From Arenibacter sp041392165 (GTDB taxonomy: Bacteria; Bacteroidota; Bacteroidia; Flavobacteriales; Flavobacteriaceae), in contig JAWKMN010000005.1 of NCBI GenBank assembly GCA_041392165.1, positions 62,001-126,000 on the forward strand: 64,000 bases of DNA. The letters are read 5' to 3'. The notes beneath the pieces were generated by a model that had not been told where the DNA came from, did not search any database, and was given only the letters and a program-made list of their open reading frames with translations. Below, piece after piece: positions 8,911 through 17,258 of the stretch (its first letter is position 1; each line of letters begins with the position of its first letter). The position numbers and the translations under genes were made by a program.

Positions 8911-8941
8911 CAAATATAAAACAATGAAAGAAGACATTCAA
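8911..8941 (-). promoter_or_regulatory. Promoter of pheT
   Basis: On the minus strand TTG (complement of 8939-8941), a 20-nt spacer and TATATTTG (complement of 8911-8918) match the Bacteroidetes promoter consensus. The -7 box lies 20 nt upstream of the ATG. Confidence 0.65.
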
Positions 8942-8960
8942 TACGTAATTGATTGAATGT
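8934..8960. terminator. Hairpin between leuB and pheT
   Basis: ACATTCAAT (8934-8942) and ATTGAATGT (8952-8960) form a 9-bp stem with a T-rich tail on the plus strand. It overlaps the -33 element of the pheT promoter. A second imperfect stem (CATTTCCCAAG 9023-9033 with CTTGTGAAATG 9039-9049, 10 of 11 pairs) lies just after leuB. Either may end leu transcription, but neither has a clear U-tail on the leu strand. Confidence 0.35.
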
Positions 8961-9084
8961 TTTTATTTTTTATTTTCCAAAATTATTTGTTGCTTGGCTT
9001 GGTATTTTTCCAATATTTTTTTCATTTCCCAAGATCGACTTGTGAAATGGGCAAAAAAATTTAAGCGTATAGTGTTACCAGGTC

Positions 9085-10203
9085 TTAGATGATGGTAGAT
9101 TTTCCCAATCCTATATTCTCGTAATTGTAATTGAGGTTTTCATCGGAATCTATAATATTTCCGGCTATAAAATCGCCTACCTGATTAGTGCCGTATTTGC
9201 TGGAAGCATTCAGATCCTTGGTCACCACATTTTTTTTCATGGATTTGTCCACGGCTATTACCACGGCGAGCGACTCTTCATGCAATCCGAAATGGCTCAA
9301 CATCATGGCGGTAGATAGGATAGAGGCTACGGGATTGGCTATGTTTTTTCCGGTTGCCTGGGGGTAGGAACCGTGAAAGGGTTCAAACATGGCGTGCTCA
9401 TTACCGATCGAGGCCGAAGGTAGAAGTCCCTTGGACCCACAAATGGCACTTCCTTGATCGGACAAAATGTCGCCAAACATATTGTCGGTGAGGATAACAT
9501 CAAAGTCGTTCGGGTCCAGCATCATTTTCATAGCGGCATTATCCACAAATAAAAAATCCAATTGCACTTCCGGATAGCTTTCCGAAATTCTGGTTACCAC
9601 TTTACGCCATAGCCTGGAAGTCTCCAAGACATTGGCCTTGTCTACCAGGGTTAATTTTTTACGCCTGTTCTTGGCGGCTTTAAAGGCTAGATGTGCAATT
9701 CTGCTTATTTCTTTTTCGGAGTATTCACATAAATCCGAAGCTAGGGTTCCGTCTTCGCTAAGTTTTTTTTCACCAAAGTAGATTCCGCCTGTAAGCTCTC
9801 GATAAATTACGAAATCCGTTCCAAAAATAACGTGCTTTTTTAAGGGCGATTTATTCACCAAGGTCGGAAAGACCTTAACGGGCCTAATGTTGGTGAAAAG
9901 TTGCAATTCCCTGCGCAATTGTAACAATCCCTGTTCCGGGCGTACTCTTGCGCTGGGATTGTCATCATATTTTAGCGTGCCAATGGTTCCAAAAAGGATG
10001 GCGTCGGAGGCCTTACAAAGATCAATGGTCTGCCTTGGTAGCGGGGAGCCGTATTTGTCCATGGCAATGGCTCCGATCAACCCTTCCGTATAGGTAAAGT
10101 GGTGGTTAAAGGTCTCCTCAACGGCCTGCAAACATTTTACAGACTGGGCCAAGACCTCAGGACCAATACCATCTCCCCCTAAAAGAGCAATCTTTAAATC
10201 CAT
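9085..10203 (-). CDS. leuB: 3-Isopropylmalate dehydrogenase
   Basis: Protein of 372 aa in the isocitrate/isopropylmalate dehydrogenase family. It oxidises and decarboxylates 3-isopropylmalate in leucine synthesis, using NAD and a divalent metal. Shown by the start ALLGGDGIGPEVLAQ, the substrate-binding Arg set around RVRPEQGLLQLRREL, the metal-binding DNMFGDILSD and the cofactor loop HGSYPQATGKNIANPVA. The ATG immediately follows the leuA TAA (zero spacing), so the two are translationally coupled. leuC and leuD are not in the window, unlike the leuCDAB order common in the group. Confidence 0.96.
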   Translation of the reverse strand: MDLKIALLGGDGIGPEVLAQSVKCLQAVEETFNHHFTYTEGLIGAIAMDKYGSPLPRQTIDLCKASDAILFGTIGTLKYDDNPSARVRPEQGLLQLRRELQLFTNIRPVKVFPTLVNKSPLKKHVIFGTDFVIYRELTGGIYFGEKKLSEDGTLASDLCEYSEKEISRIAHLAFKAAKNRRKKLTLVDKANVLETSRLWRKVVTRISESYPEVQLDFLFVDNAAMKMMLDPNDFDVILTDNMFGDILSDQGSAICGSKGLLPSASIGNEHAMFEPFHGSYPQATGKNIANPVASILSTAMMLSHFGLHEESLAVVIAVDKSMKKNVVTKDLNASSKYGTNQVGDFIAGNIIDSDENLNYNYENIGLGKSTII

Positions 10204-11376
10204 TTAAGCAATGCTTTTTATTTTTATCCCACTGGCAATAATGATATCATGTATATCCTTGTCAAAAATTTCTTTTTGCCTGTCCGCAAATTTCAAAAAC
10301 TCCTGATACACTACATCCAATTGGGCCTTGGTAAGTTCGTACCCCACATTTTTTGCCCTGTAGGCCAATGCCGCCCTACCACTTCTTGCAGTAAGGACAA
10401 TGGACGATTCGTTTACCCCAACATCTGCGGGATCTATTATTTCATAGGTCTCCCTATTTTTTATTACCCCGTCCTGATGTATCCCTGAGCTATGGGCAAA
10501 TGCGTTGGCACCTACTATGGCTTTGTTGGGCTGTACGTACACTCCCATTTTTTGGGAAACCATCTGGCTGGTGTCATATAGTAATTTACTGTTGATATTC
10601 GTATCCAAATTAAGGGTAGGATGCTGTCTTAGGATCATTACCACTTCTTCTAGGGCAGTGTTTCCTGCTCTTTCGCCAATTCCATTGATGGTACATTCTA
10701 TTTGCCTGGCCCCGTTGATTACCCCGGCTATAGAGTTTGCGGTGGCCAATCCGAGGTCGTTATGGCAATGACAGGATAGAGTGGCCTTGTGTATGCCGGT
10801 AACGTTTTCCTTTAGATATTTTATTTTGGCCCCGTATTCCTCGGGCAAACAGTAGCCAGTGGTATCGGGGATATTCAATACGGTGGCACCGGCCTTGACT
10901 ACCGCTTCACAGACCCTTGCCAAAAATTCGTTATCCGTTCTACCCGCATCCTCCGCATAGAACTCTACATCCTCAACAAAGGATTTGGCATAACTTACCG
11001 CCTCTACGGCCCTTTCTATTATAGCATCCTTATTGGAATTGAACTTAAATTTAATATGGGATTCCGAGGTTCCGATACCCGTATGTATCCTTGGTCTTTT
11101 AGCATATTTCAAGGCGTCCGCAGCAACCTCAATGTCTCTTTTAACAGCACGCGTAAGTCCACATACCGTTGCATTCTTTACAATTTTTGAAATCTCCTGT
11201 ACAGAATTGAAATCTCCCGGACTTGAAATTGGAAAACCGGCTTCTATAATGTCTACCCCTAAAAGATCCAGCCTTTCGGCAATAATCAATTTTTGGTCCG
11301 TATCCAATTTACAGCCGGGAACCTGCTCCCCATCCCTAAGTGTTGTGTCAAAAATATGTACCTTTTCTTTGCTCAT
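10204..11376 (-). CDS. leuA: 2-Isopropylmalate synthase, short form
   Basis: Protein of 390 aa in the HMGL/DRE-TIM metallolyase family. It condenses acetyl-CoA with 2-oxoisovalerate in the first committed step of leucine synthesis. Catalytic R15/D16 in TTLRDGEQVPG, the HCHNDLGLA metal-binding His pair and the FAHSSGIHQDG segment are present. The protein stops soon after the catalytic and linker regions. The C-terminal LeuA dimer domain that gives leucine feedback in forms of about 500 aa is absent, so feedback control would have to act differently. The related short citramalate or homocitrate synthases are less likely because leuB follows directly. Confidence 0.93.
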   Translation of the reverse strand: MSKEKVHIFDTTLRDGEQVPGCKLDTDQKLIIAERLDLLGVDIIEAGFPISSPGDFNSVQEISKIVKNATVCGLTRAVKRDIEVAADALKYAKRPRIHTGIGTSESHIKFKFNSNKDAIIERAVEAVSYAKSFVEDVEFYAEDAGRTDNEFLARVCEAVVKAGATVLNIPDTTGYCLPEEYGAKIKYLKENVTGIHKATLSCHCHNDLGLATANSIAGVINGARQIECTINGIGERAGNTALEEVVMILRQHPTLNLDTNINSKLLYDTSQMVSQKMGVYVQPNKAIVGANAFAHSSGIHQDGVIKNRETYEIIDPADVGVNESSIVLTARSGRAALAYRAKNVGYELTKAQLDVVYQEFLKFADRQKEIFDKDIHDIIIASGIKIKSIA

Positions 11377-11521
11377 TATATTTACGTATTCTATATGCGC
11401 TATACGAATATAGTACTAGTAGGTTTGCTTGTCCTAATCACAAAATGGCATTTACAACGTTAAATAACTTTTTGAAGTATTTAAAATATTGATTATCAAT
11501 TACATAAACCTAATTATTACG

Positions 11522-13064
11522 ATGACAAATGCGCATAAAGATGCATTATTCGTTTTGGTAAAATCCTTTCAAGTCGGAGAAACGTCAATTTAAACTGTAT
11601 GTTGGACGCTTGGGTGTCAACACTGATGCCAAATTTCTGGCCCTTTTTAATTTAATGGATAAAATTAAGGTATATGATGAAAAATTAATACTGGAAAATG
11701 GGATTGTAAAGAAGGCCCAGTTGTCCAACTTAAAGGCCCATCTTTACAAACAGATCTTGGTGAGCCTTAGGTTAAATCCGGTAAACCAAAATATAAGGGT
11801 TCAGATTCGGGAGCAACTGGATTTTGCTACCATTTTATACCAAAAGGGGCTCTATAAGCAGAGTCTTAAAATATTGGATAAGGCCAAGGCCATCGCTATT
11901 GAGAATGAGGAGAAAAATGTGGCCTATGAAATTGTTGAATTTGAGAAGTTGATAGAGACCCAGTATATTACCCGGAGTATCCCGGACAGGGCCGATGAAC
12001 TGGCCGTACAGGCCAAGCATCTTTCGGCACAAAATGTAATTACCAGTAAATTGTCCAATCTAGCCCTTCAGCTATATGGGCAGATGTTAAAAATTGGCTA
12101 TGTTAGAAGCGATGAGGATATTAAAAGGGTTCAGAAATATTTCCACAAGCACCTGCCCAAGTACAGGATTGAAGACTTGGGATTTAGGGAAAAGCTTTGG
12201 TTGTACAAAGCACATCTCTGGTACAGTTTTCTAACCCAGGATTTTTTGTCCTGTTATAAATATTCCAGTAAATGGGTGGATCTTTTTTATGACCATGAGG
12301 AAATGATCTATCTAAATCCCGTATTCTTTTTAAAAGGCAATCATTATTTATTGGAATCCTTATTTTATGTAAAATATAGCTCCCAATTCAAGGAAACCTT
12401 GGAAAAATTGGAAAAAATTGTAGAGAGCAAGGAATTTCCAGACAATGATAATATAGCTTCCCTGGCATTCCTGTATATCAATTTAAATAAACTGAACCTT
12501 CATTTTTTGGAGGGCAATTTTGAGAAGGGGCTTTATTTGGTCAAAATTGTAGAATACGGAATCAATAAACATAAGGATAGGATAGATCAGCACCATGTGA
12601 TGGTACTGTACTATAAGATAGCCTGCCTTTATTTTGGAATTGGTGACAATAAAACCAGTATCCAATATTTAAAGAGGATCATTAATAACAAGCACCTAAA
12701 AATGCGCGAAGACTTAATGTGCTTTGCCAGGGTACTTAGTCTTATTGCCCATTATGAGGCCGGGATGGACTATCATTTGGAGGTGCAGTTGAAAAGCACC
12801 TATAAGTTTCTGTTAAAAATGAACGATCTCCATGCCGTACAGAAGGAAATGATCAAATTTTTAAGAGGTCTGGGAGATATTTATCCTCACGAGTTGCCCA
12901 ATGAGTTCCAAAAATTGTACGATGAATTAAAAAAATATGAAAACCATCCCTATGAAAAACGTGCTTTCTTATATTTGGATATTATTTCATGGTTGGAAAG
13001 CCATCTTCAAAATAAACCCGTAGCCCAAATCATTAAGGAGAAGGCCTTGTCCGTTACCCGATAA
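11522..13064 (+). CDS. Helical-repeat protein with an apparent 5' frameshift
   Basis: Large soluble helical protein, probably TPR-like, of unknown function. The open frame from 11571 to 13064 has no good start: its only early start-like codon is a TTG at 11610, inside conserved-looking sequence. ATG at 11522 opens a frame reading MTNAHKDALFVLVKSF and then stops, while the long frame directly afterwards reads KSEKRQFKLYVGRLG. Together they form one plausible N-terminus, broken at 11568-11570 (TTT-C-AAG), consistent with loss of two bases or gain of one. The remainder is rich in Tyr/Leu/Lys helices (GLYKQSLKILDKAKAIA and similar). Mutation, sequencing error or +1 slippage on TTT-C are all possible. 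The DMT transporter gene follows after 10 nt. Confidence 0.68.
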
Positions 13065-13074
13065 TCATATATAC

Positions 13075-13935
13075 TTGAAAAGCAAAAGCCTTCACATAAA
13101 CCATTTGCTAGAGATCAATCTGGCCATGATATTTATTAGTACTTCAGGAGCGCTGGGTAGATATGTACAATTACCGGTACCCGTTACCATTGCCAGTAGG
13201 GCAATCTTGGCGTTTTTGTTTTTGTTGCTTTATTGCAAATGGAAAAAAATATCGTTCCGGATTGCCAAAAGGGATCATCCCATAATTTTTTTAGGCGGTA
13301 TTTTTATGGGAATCCACTGGTTGGCCTATTTCTATGCCCTACAGCTTTCCAACGTGGCCATAGGTATGTTGTCCATGTTTACTTATCCCATTATAACCGC
13401 CTTATTGGAACCATTGATTTTAAAAACGCCCTTCCAAAGAATTCATTTTCTCTTGGGCCTCTTGGTATTAGGGGGTATTTATTTGTTGGCCCCCGACTTT
13501 GATACCGGCAATACACATTTACTGGCCGTGGGTCTTGGTGTTTTATCGGCATTGGCCTATGCCATTAGGAATATTATCCTAAAGTCCAGGGCGGCCCATT
13601 ACAACGGATCCCTAATGATGACCTACCAAACAGGTCTGGTAGGGGTTATATTGGGTCCGGCATTTTTTATCTACAATGTGGATGCCATTGCGGACCAATG
13701 GCCGGCATTGTTGACCCTGGCCCTTTTCACTACAGCCATTGGGCATACCCTGTTCCTGAATTGTTTTAAGCATTTTAGTATTACTACGGTGAGTATCCTA
13801 AGCAGTGTGCAACCGGTATATGGTATATTGATAGGGATGGTTTTTCTTTCGGAAATTCCCAGTTGGACTACGGTAATGGGAGGAATACTTATATTGAGTT
13901 CTGTGGTTATTGAAAGTGTAAGGTCTTATAAATAA
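13075..13935 (+). CDS. EamA/DMT-family transporter
   Basis: Protein of 286 aa with about ten hydrophobic segments in two repeated halves, the drug/metabolite transporter arrangement in the inner membrane. Typical features are the STSGALGRYV opening, the HWLAYFYALQLSNVAIG stretch ending the first part of repeat one, and the C-terminal FLNCFKHFSITTVSILSSVQPVYGILIGM block. Members export amino acids or other small metabolites; the substrate is not predictable. The start is probably TTG at 13075, because no ATG lies in frame upstream; the first in-frame ATG, near 13126, would cut into the first helix. It lies 10 nt after the helical-repeat gene and probably shares its transcript. Confidence 0.88.
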   Translation: MKSKSLHINHLLEINLAMIFISTSGALGRYVQLPVPVTIASRAILAFLFLLLYCKWKKISFRIAKRDHPIIFLGGIFMGIHWLAYFYALQLSNVAIGMLSMFTYPIITALLEPLILKTPFQRIHFLLGLLVLGGIYLLAPDFDTGNTHLLAVGLGVLSALAYAIRNIILKSRAAHYNGSLMMTYQTGLVGVILGPAFFIYNVDAIADQWPALLTLALFTTAIGHTLFLNCFKHFSITTVSILSSVQPVYGILIGMVFLSEIPSWTTVMGGILILSSVVIESVRSYK

Positions 13936-13947
13936 TGGCCCGGAAAA

Positions 13948-14646
13948 TCACAAACAGGCATTCCAAATGCTATCCGTTGGGGGTGGTGCCATAAGTTGTA
14001 TCGATTCTTTCCTAACGGGATGTATAAAAGTAAGGCTTCTTGCATGCAGATGTATGCTTCCGTCTTTATTGCTTCGGTCCGCACCGTATTTTAAATCCCC
14101 TTTTATAGTACATCCAATGGCCGCCAATTGTGCCCTGATTTGATGGTGCCGCCCTGTTTTTAAATCGATCTCCAATAAAAAATAACGGTCCAGTTGTTTA
14201 ATGACCCTGTATTCTAAAACGGCTTTTTTGCTATCCGGAACCTCATTTTTGTGGCCGTAGGATTTATTCTGTTTGGGATTGCGCTTAAGCCAATGGATCA
14301 GGGTATCCGTTTCTTTATCGGGAATTTTATCGACTATGGCCCAATATATTTTTTTAGCATCTTTTTCGGCAAACAATTTGTTGAGCCTGGGCAGGGCCTT
14401 TGAGGTTTTGGCAAAGACCACGATCCCCGTTGTAGGCCTGTCCAAGCGGTGTGCCACCCCCAAATAAACGTTTCCCGGTTTGTTGTGTTTTGTTTTTATA
14501 TACTGCTTTACGACCTCGCTTAGGGGAGTATCCCCGGTTTTATCTCCCTGCACAATATCGCCGGCCCTTTTATTAATGGCAATAAGGTGGTTGTCCTCGT
14601 ATAAAACCTGAAGATTCTCAGGGGTAGAGATTATTTTTGTAGACAC
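13948..14646 (-). CDS. RluA-family pseudouridine synthase
   Basis: Protein of 232 aa. It isomerises uridine to pseudouridine in rRNA or tRNA. The catalytic motif HRLDRPTTG carries the essential Asp, preceded by the family block VLYEDNHLIAINKRAGDIVQGD and followed by KTGRHHQIRAQLAAIG, the second RluA signature. There is no S4 domain, as in the short RluA/TruC-like members. Target sites cannot be assigned. It converges on the DMT gene (12-nt gap) and lies 78 nt downstream of panB on the same strand, so co-transcription with panB is likely. Confidence 0.92.
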   Translation of the reverse strand: MSTKIISTPENLQVLYEDNHLIAINKRAGDIVQGDKTGDTPLSEVVKQYIKTKHNKPGNVYLGVAHRLDRPTTGIVVFAKTSKALPRLNKLFAEKDAKKIYWAIVDKIPDKETDTLIHWLKRNPKQNKSYGHKNEVPDSKKAVLEYRVIKQLDRYFLLEIDLKTGRHHQIRAQLAAIGCTIKGDLKYGADRSNKDGSIHLHARSLTFIHPVRKESIQLMAPPPTDSIWNACL

Positions 14647-14724
14647 TTTTATAAAATTGTTTGGCCTGAGGCCGTTTGGGTACTAAAACGACAGGCACTA
14701 TATGGGTATAATTGTATGCATCCT

Positions 14725-15543
14725 TTAGTACTGTTCCTCGTTGTTGGGGAAGTCCCTAGTCTTCACATCGTCCACATATTTGGAAATAGCTTTGCCCATT
14801 TCCTCATAGAGGTTAAGATATCTCCGCAAGAATCTTGGATTGAATTCCTGGGTTATTCCCAAAAGATCGTGAATGACCAACACTTGGCCGTCCACACCAT
14901 TACCGGCTCCAATGCCAATAATGGGAATGGAGACACTTTTGGCTACTTCCGTGGCCAATTTAGCGGGTATTTTTTCCAGAACTATGGCAAAGCACCCCAT
15001 TTTCTCCAAAAGTTTGGCATCTTCAATGAGTTTATGAGCTTCCTCTTCTTCTTTGGCCCTTACGGTATAAGTGCCAAATTTATATATGGATTGGGGGGTA
15101 AGGCCCAAATGTCCCATTACGGGTATGCCTGCATTTAGAATTCTTTTTACGGATTCCTTTATTTCCTGTCCTCCCTCCACCTTTACGGCGTGGGCACCAC
15201 TTTCTTTCATGATCCGGATGGCGGAGCGCAATGCCTCTTTGGGATCACTTTGATAACTTCCGAAAGGTATATCTACGACCACTAGGGCACGGTTTACCGC
15301 TCGTATTACCGATGTGGCATGATAGATCATTTGGTCCAAGGTAATGGGCAGGGTAGTTTCATGTCCGGCCATAACATTACTGGCAGAGTCGCCCACCAAT
15401 ATTACATCAACGTTGGCGGCATCCACAATTTTGGCCATGGAATAATCATAAGCTGTTAACATGGATATTTTCTCTTCGTTTTTTTTCATATCAACGAGAG
15501 ATTTTACGGTAATTCTTTTGTATTCTTTTTTGGCAGTGGACAT
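14725..15543 (-). CDS. panB: 3-Methyl-2-oxobutanoate hydroxymethyltransferase
   Basis: Protein of 272 aa. It transfers a hydroxymethyl group from 5,10-methylene-THF to 2-oxoisovalerate, giving ketopantoate, the first step of the pantothenate branch. Shown by TAYDYSMAKIVD, the metal-binding VGDSASNVMAGHETT, the DIPFGSYQ loop, AVKVEGG (catalytic region) and the GIGAGNGVDGQVLVIHDLLG block. Length matches the family. The shared substrate 2-oxoisovalerate links it to leuA nearby, although the two are separate transcription units. Confidence 0.97.
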   Translation of the reverse strand: MSTAKKEYKRITVKSLVDMKKNEEKISMLTAYDYSMAKIVDAANVDVILVGDSASNVMAGHETTLPITLDQMIYHATSVIRAVNRALVVVDIPFGSYQSDPKEALRSAIRIMKESGAHAVKVEGGQEIKESVKRILNAGIPVMGHLGLTPQSIYKFGTYTVRAKEEEEAHKLIEDAKLLEKMGCFAIVLEKIPAKLATEVAKSVSIPIIGIGAGNGVDGQVLVIHDLLGITQEFNPRFLRRYLNLYEEMGKAISKYVDDVKTRDFPNNEEQY

Positions 15544-15915
15544 CTATTTTGTTTTTGATGCGATAAAAGTAATGATTTGTTCCAAAAATTGTCAATGTAA
15601 CCATCGTTTGTTCCAATGTTTTTATTTTTTGACTATTTTCATCAATTTATATTTATTGTTTTTTTATCGGTCAGATGTAATATCCAAGTAATCATTTTTG
15701 GTGGGTTTTAAAATTTTGCTAATGGATATTTCATACGTTTAAATTTTTGTAATTATTTGGAGAATAAACTAATTCAAAAATTGAGGGCGTATGTAACCGT
15801 TACGTTCCCGCATTAAACCGGCCTGCCGACAAGGCAGGAATTTTAAACAGTGCCTTTTGTAAAGTAATTTTTAAAATTTATTAATGCTCGTTTCATTTAT
15901 TCTTTAATCCTTAAT
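15544..15915. other. 372-nt intergenic region, AT-rich
   Basis: Divergent spacer between panB (minus) and the NTF2-like gene (plus), so it should carry both promoters. I found no exact TTG/TAnnTTTG pair. It holds one hairpin repeat at 15822-15838. No coding frame is convincing. Confidence 0.5.
15822..15838. repeat. Dispersed palindromic repeat, family 2 (CCTGCCGACAAGGCAGG)
   Basis: CCTGCC, loop GACAA, GGCAGG. A near-identical copy in reverse orientation lies at 61630-61647 (minus-strand reading CCAGCCGACAAAGGCAGG). Both copies are intergenic. Confidence 0.5.
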
Positions 15916-16380
15916 ATGATGAATAAAATTGTGGTCACTTGTTTTATGTCGTTTTTGGCGTTTGGGATAGAGGCACAGGTAGGAGGAAAGGAGATGGTCA
16001 AAAATACGATCGATTCTTTTTTTAAAGCGTTTCACCAACAAGATTCAGTGGACATAAAGAAAACTGTGTCCCAGGATATTGTACTTCAGACCATTGTAAG
16101 GGACACCGAGGGTTACGAGCAGGTTAAAACAGAAAATTTTGATCAATTTTTAAAATCGATCGTATCCATTCCCTCTTCGACCAAGTTTGAAGAAAGGATA
16201 AAGACCTATAATATCCAAATAGATGGTCCTATGGCCAATGCATGGACCAACTATGAATTTTGGGTGAACGATAACCTTAGCCATTGTGGCGTAAATTCAT
16301 TTCAACTGTTTAATGATAAAGGGGTTTGGAAGATTATCTATTTGATAGATACCAGAAGAAAAAAGGACTGTAATCGATAG
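15916..16380 (+). CDS. Secreted NTF2-like (SnoaL/DUF4440-type) protein
   Basis: Protein of 154 aa with a signal peptide (about 1-20, ending GIEAQ) and an NTF2-like cone fold. The N-terminal helix FFKAFHQQDSVDIKKTVSQDI, the central AWTNYEFWVN strand and the GVWKIIYLIDTRRKKDC end follow the DUF4440 pattern. Such domains bind small ligands or act as weak enzymes, and no catalytic residues can be assigned. Start codons at 15916 and 15919 (ATGATG) are equivalent. It converges on the GDPD gene with a 3-nt gap. Confidence 0.75.
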   Translation: MMNKIVVTCFMSFLAFGIEAQVGGKEMVKNTIDSFFKAFHQQDSVDIKKTVSQDIVLQTIVRDTEGYEQVKTENFDQFLKSIVSIPSSTKFEERIKTYNIQIDGPMANAWTNYEFWVNDNLSHCGVNSFQLFNDKGVWKIIYLIDTRRKKDCNR

Positions 16381-16383
16381 AGG

Positions 16384-17211
16384 TTATTGGTGTTCTGTTG
16401 TTAAAATAAATTCTATAAGGGCTTGCGGCTGATCGGTTTGTATCCCGTCTACGCCAAGTTTAAGTAATTTTAGCCATTCCCGATACCATTTCTCGGGTGT
16501 ATCCCCATTATCGTCTACAAATACCCTGACTTCTTTGGCATGTAGTTGCTTCACAAAGGATTTGGATATATAGTCCATATCCGAAGCCATATATTTTGGG
16601 GCATAATTTTTAAGTATCTTTTTTATATTTCTTTTGTTGCCGGGATCGGGCATGATGAGGCATTCTTGGCAATTGGATTTAATATCTTTCAGTGTTTTAT
16701 GATCATTTGCGGAGATATACCAAACTATGGTTTCTTGCATGCCGTATTTTTTTATAAGCGGGAGCAAGGCCTTGGGGTCGGCTTTCTTGAGGTCCAGATA
16801 TATCCCAATTTTGCCTTGGCAAAGGGCCAGGATTTCCTCAAAGGTAGGAATTTTGGTGTTTTTCCATTTTTCCCCTAATTTGATTCCAATATCCATAGCC
16901 CGTAATTGGGATAATGTAAAGTCTTCTACTTTTCCGGTTCCCTCCAATACATAGGCATCTACGGTAGCATTGTGGATACTTACAAATTCCCCGTCCTTAG
17001 TGGTCCTGATATCAATTTCAACAAAATCGCATCCCAAATCTATGGCTTTCTGATACGCCGAGAGAGAATTTTCCGGAATTCCGTTATGTTCACCTCTGTG
17101 GGCTATAACATAGGTATTGCCATGTTTAGGCTTGGGCAATCCACGTTGTGCATAGCCTTTGCCAAGGACTAAAAGGAGAACGAAGGGCACTATTCCGAAA
17201 AACCTGGGCAT
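16384..17211 (-). CDS. Secreted glycerophosphodiester phosphodiesterase
   Basis: Protein of 275 aa with a signal peptide (1-22, ending GYAQ) and a GDPD TIM barrel. It hydrolyses glycerophosphodiesters to glycerol-3-phosphate and an alcohol, here in the periplasm. Catalytic H38-R39 (AHRGE), metal ligands E65 and D67 (VEIDIRTTKDGE) and general acid/base H80 (SIHN) are present. The end GVDGIQTDQPQALIEFI is typical. It lies 47 nt after the third propeller/helical paralogue and is probably the last gene of that run. Whether it acts on a product of those proteins is open. Confidence 0.92.
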   Translation of the reverse strand: MPRFFGIVPFVLLLVLGKGYAQRGLPKPKHGNTYVIAHRGEHNGIPENSLSAYQKAIDLGCDFVEIDIRTTKDGEFVSIHNATVDAYVLEGTGKVEDFTLSQLRAMDIGIKLGEKWKNTKIPTFEEILALCQGKIGIYLDLKKADPKALLPLIKKYGMQETIVWYISANDHKTLKDIKSNCQECLIMPDPGNKRNIKKILKNYAPKYMASDMDYISKSFVKQLHAKEVRVFVDDNGDTPEKWYREWLKLLKLGVDGIQTDQPQALIEFILTTEHQ

Positions 17212-17258
17212 TTGATATTTTATTAAAGGGAATTCGTTAATGCATCAATTAATGGTGT

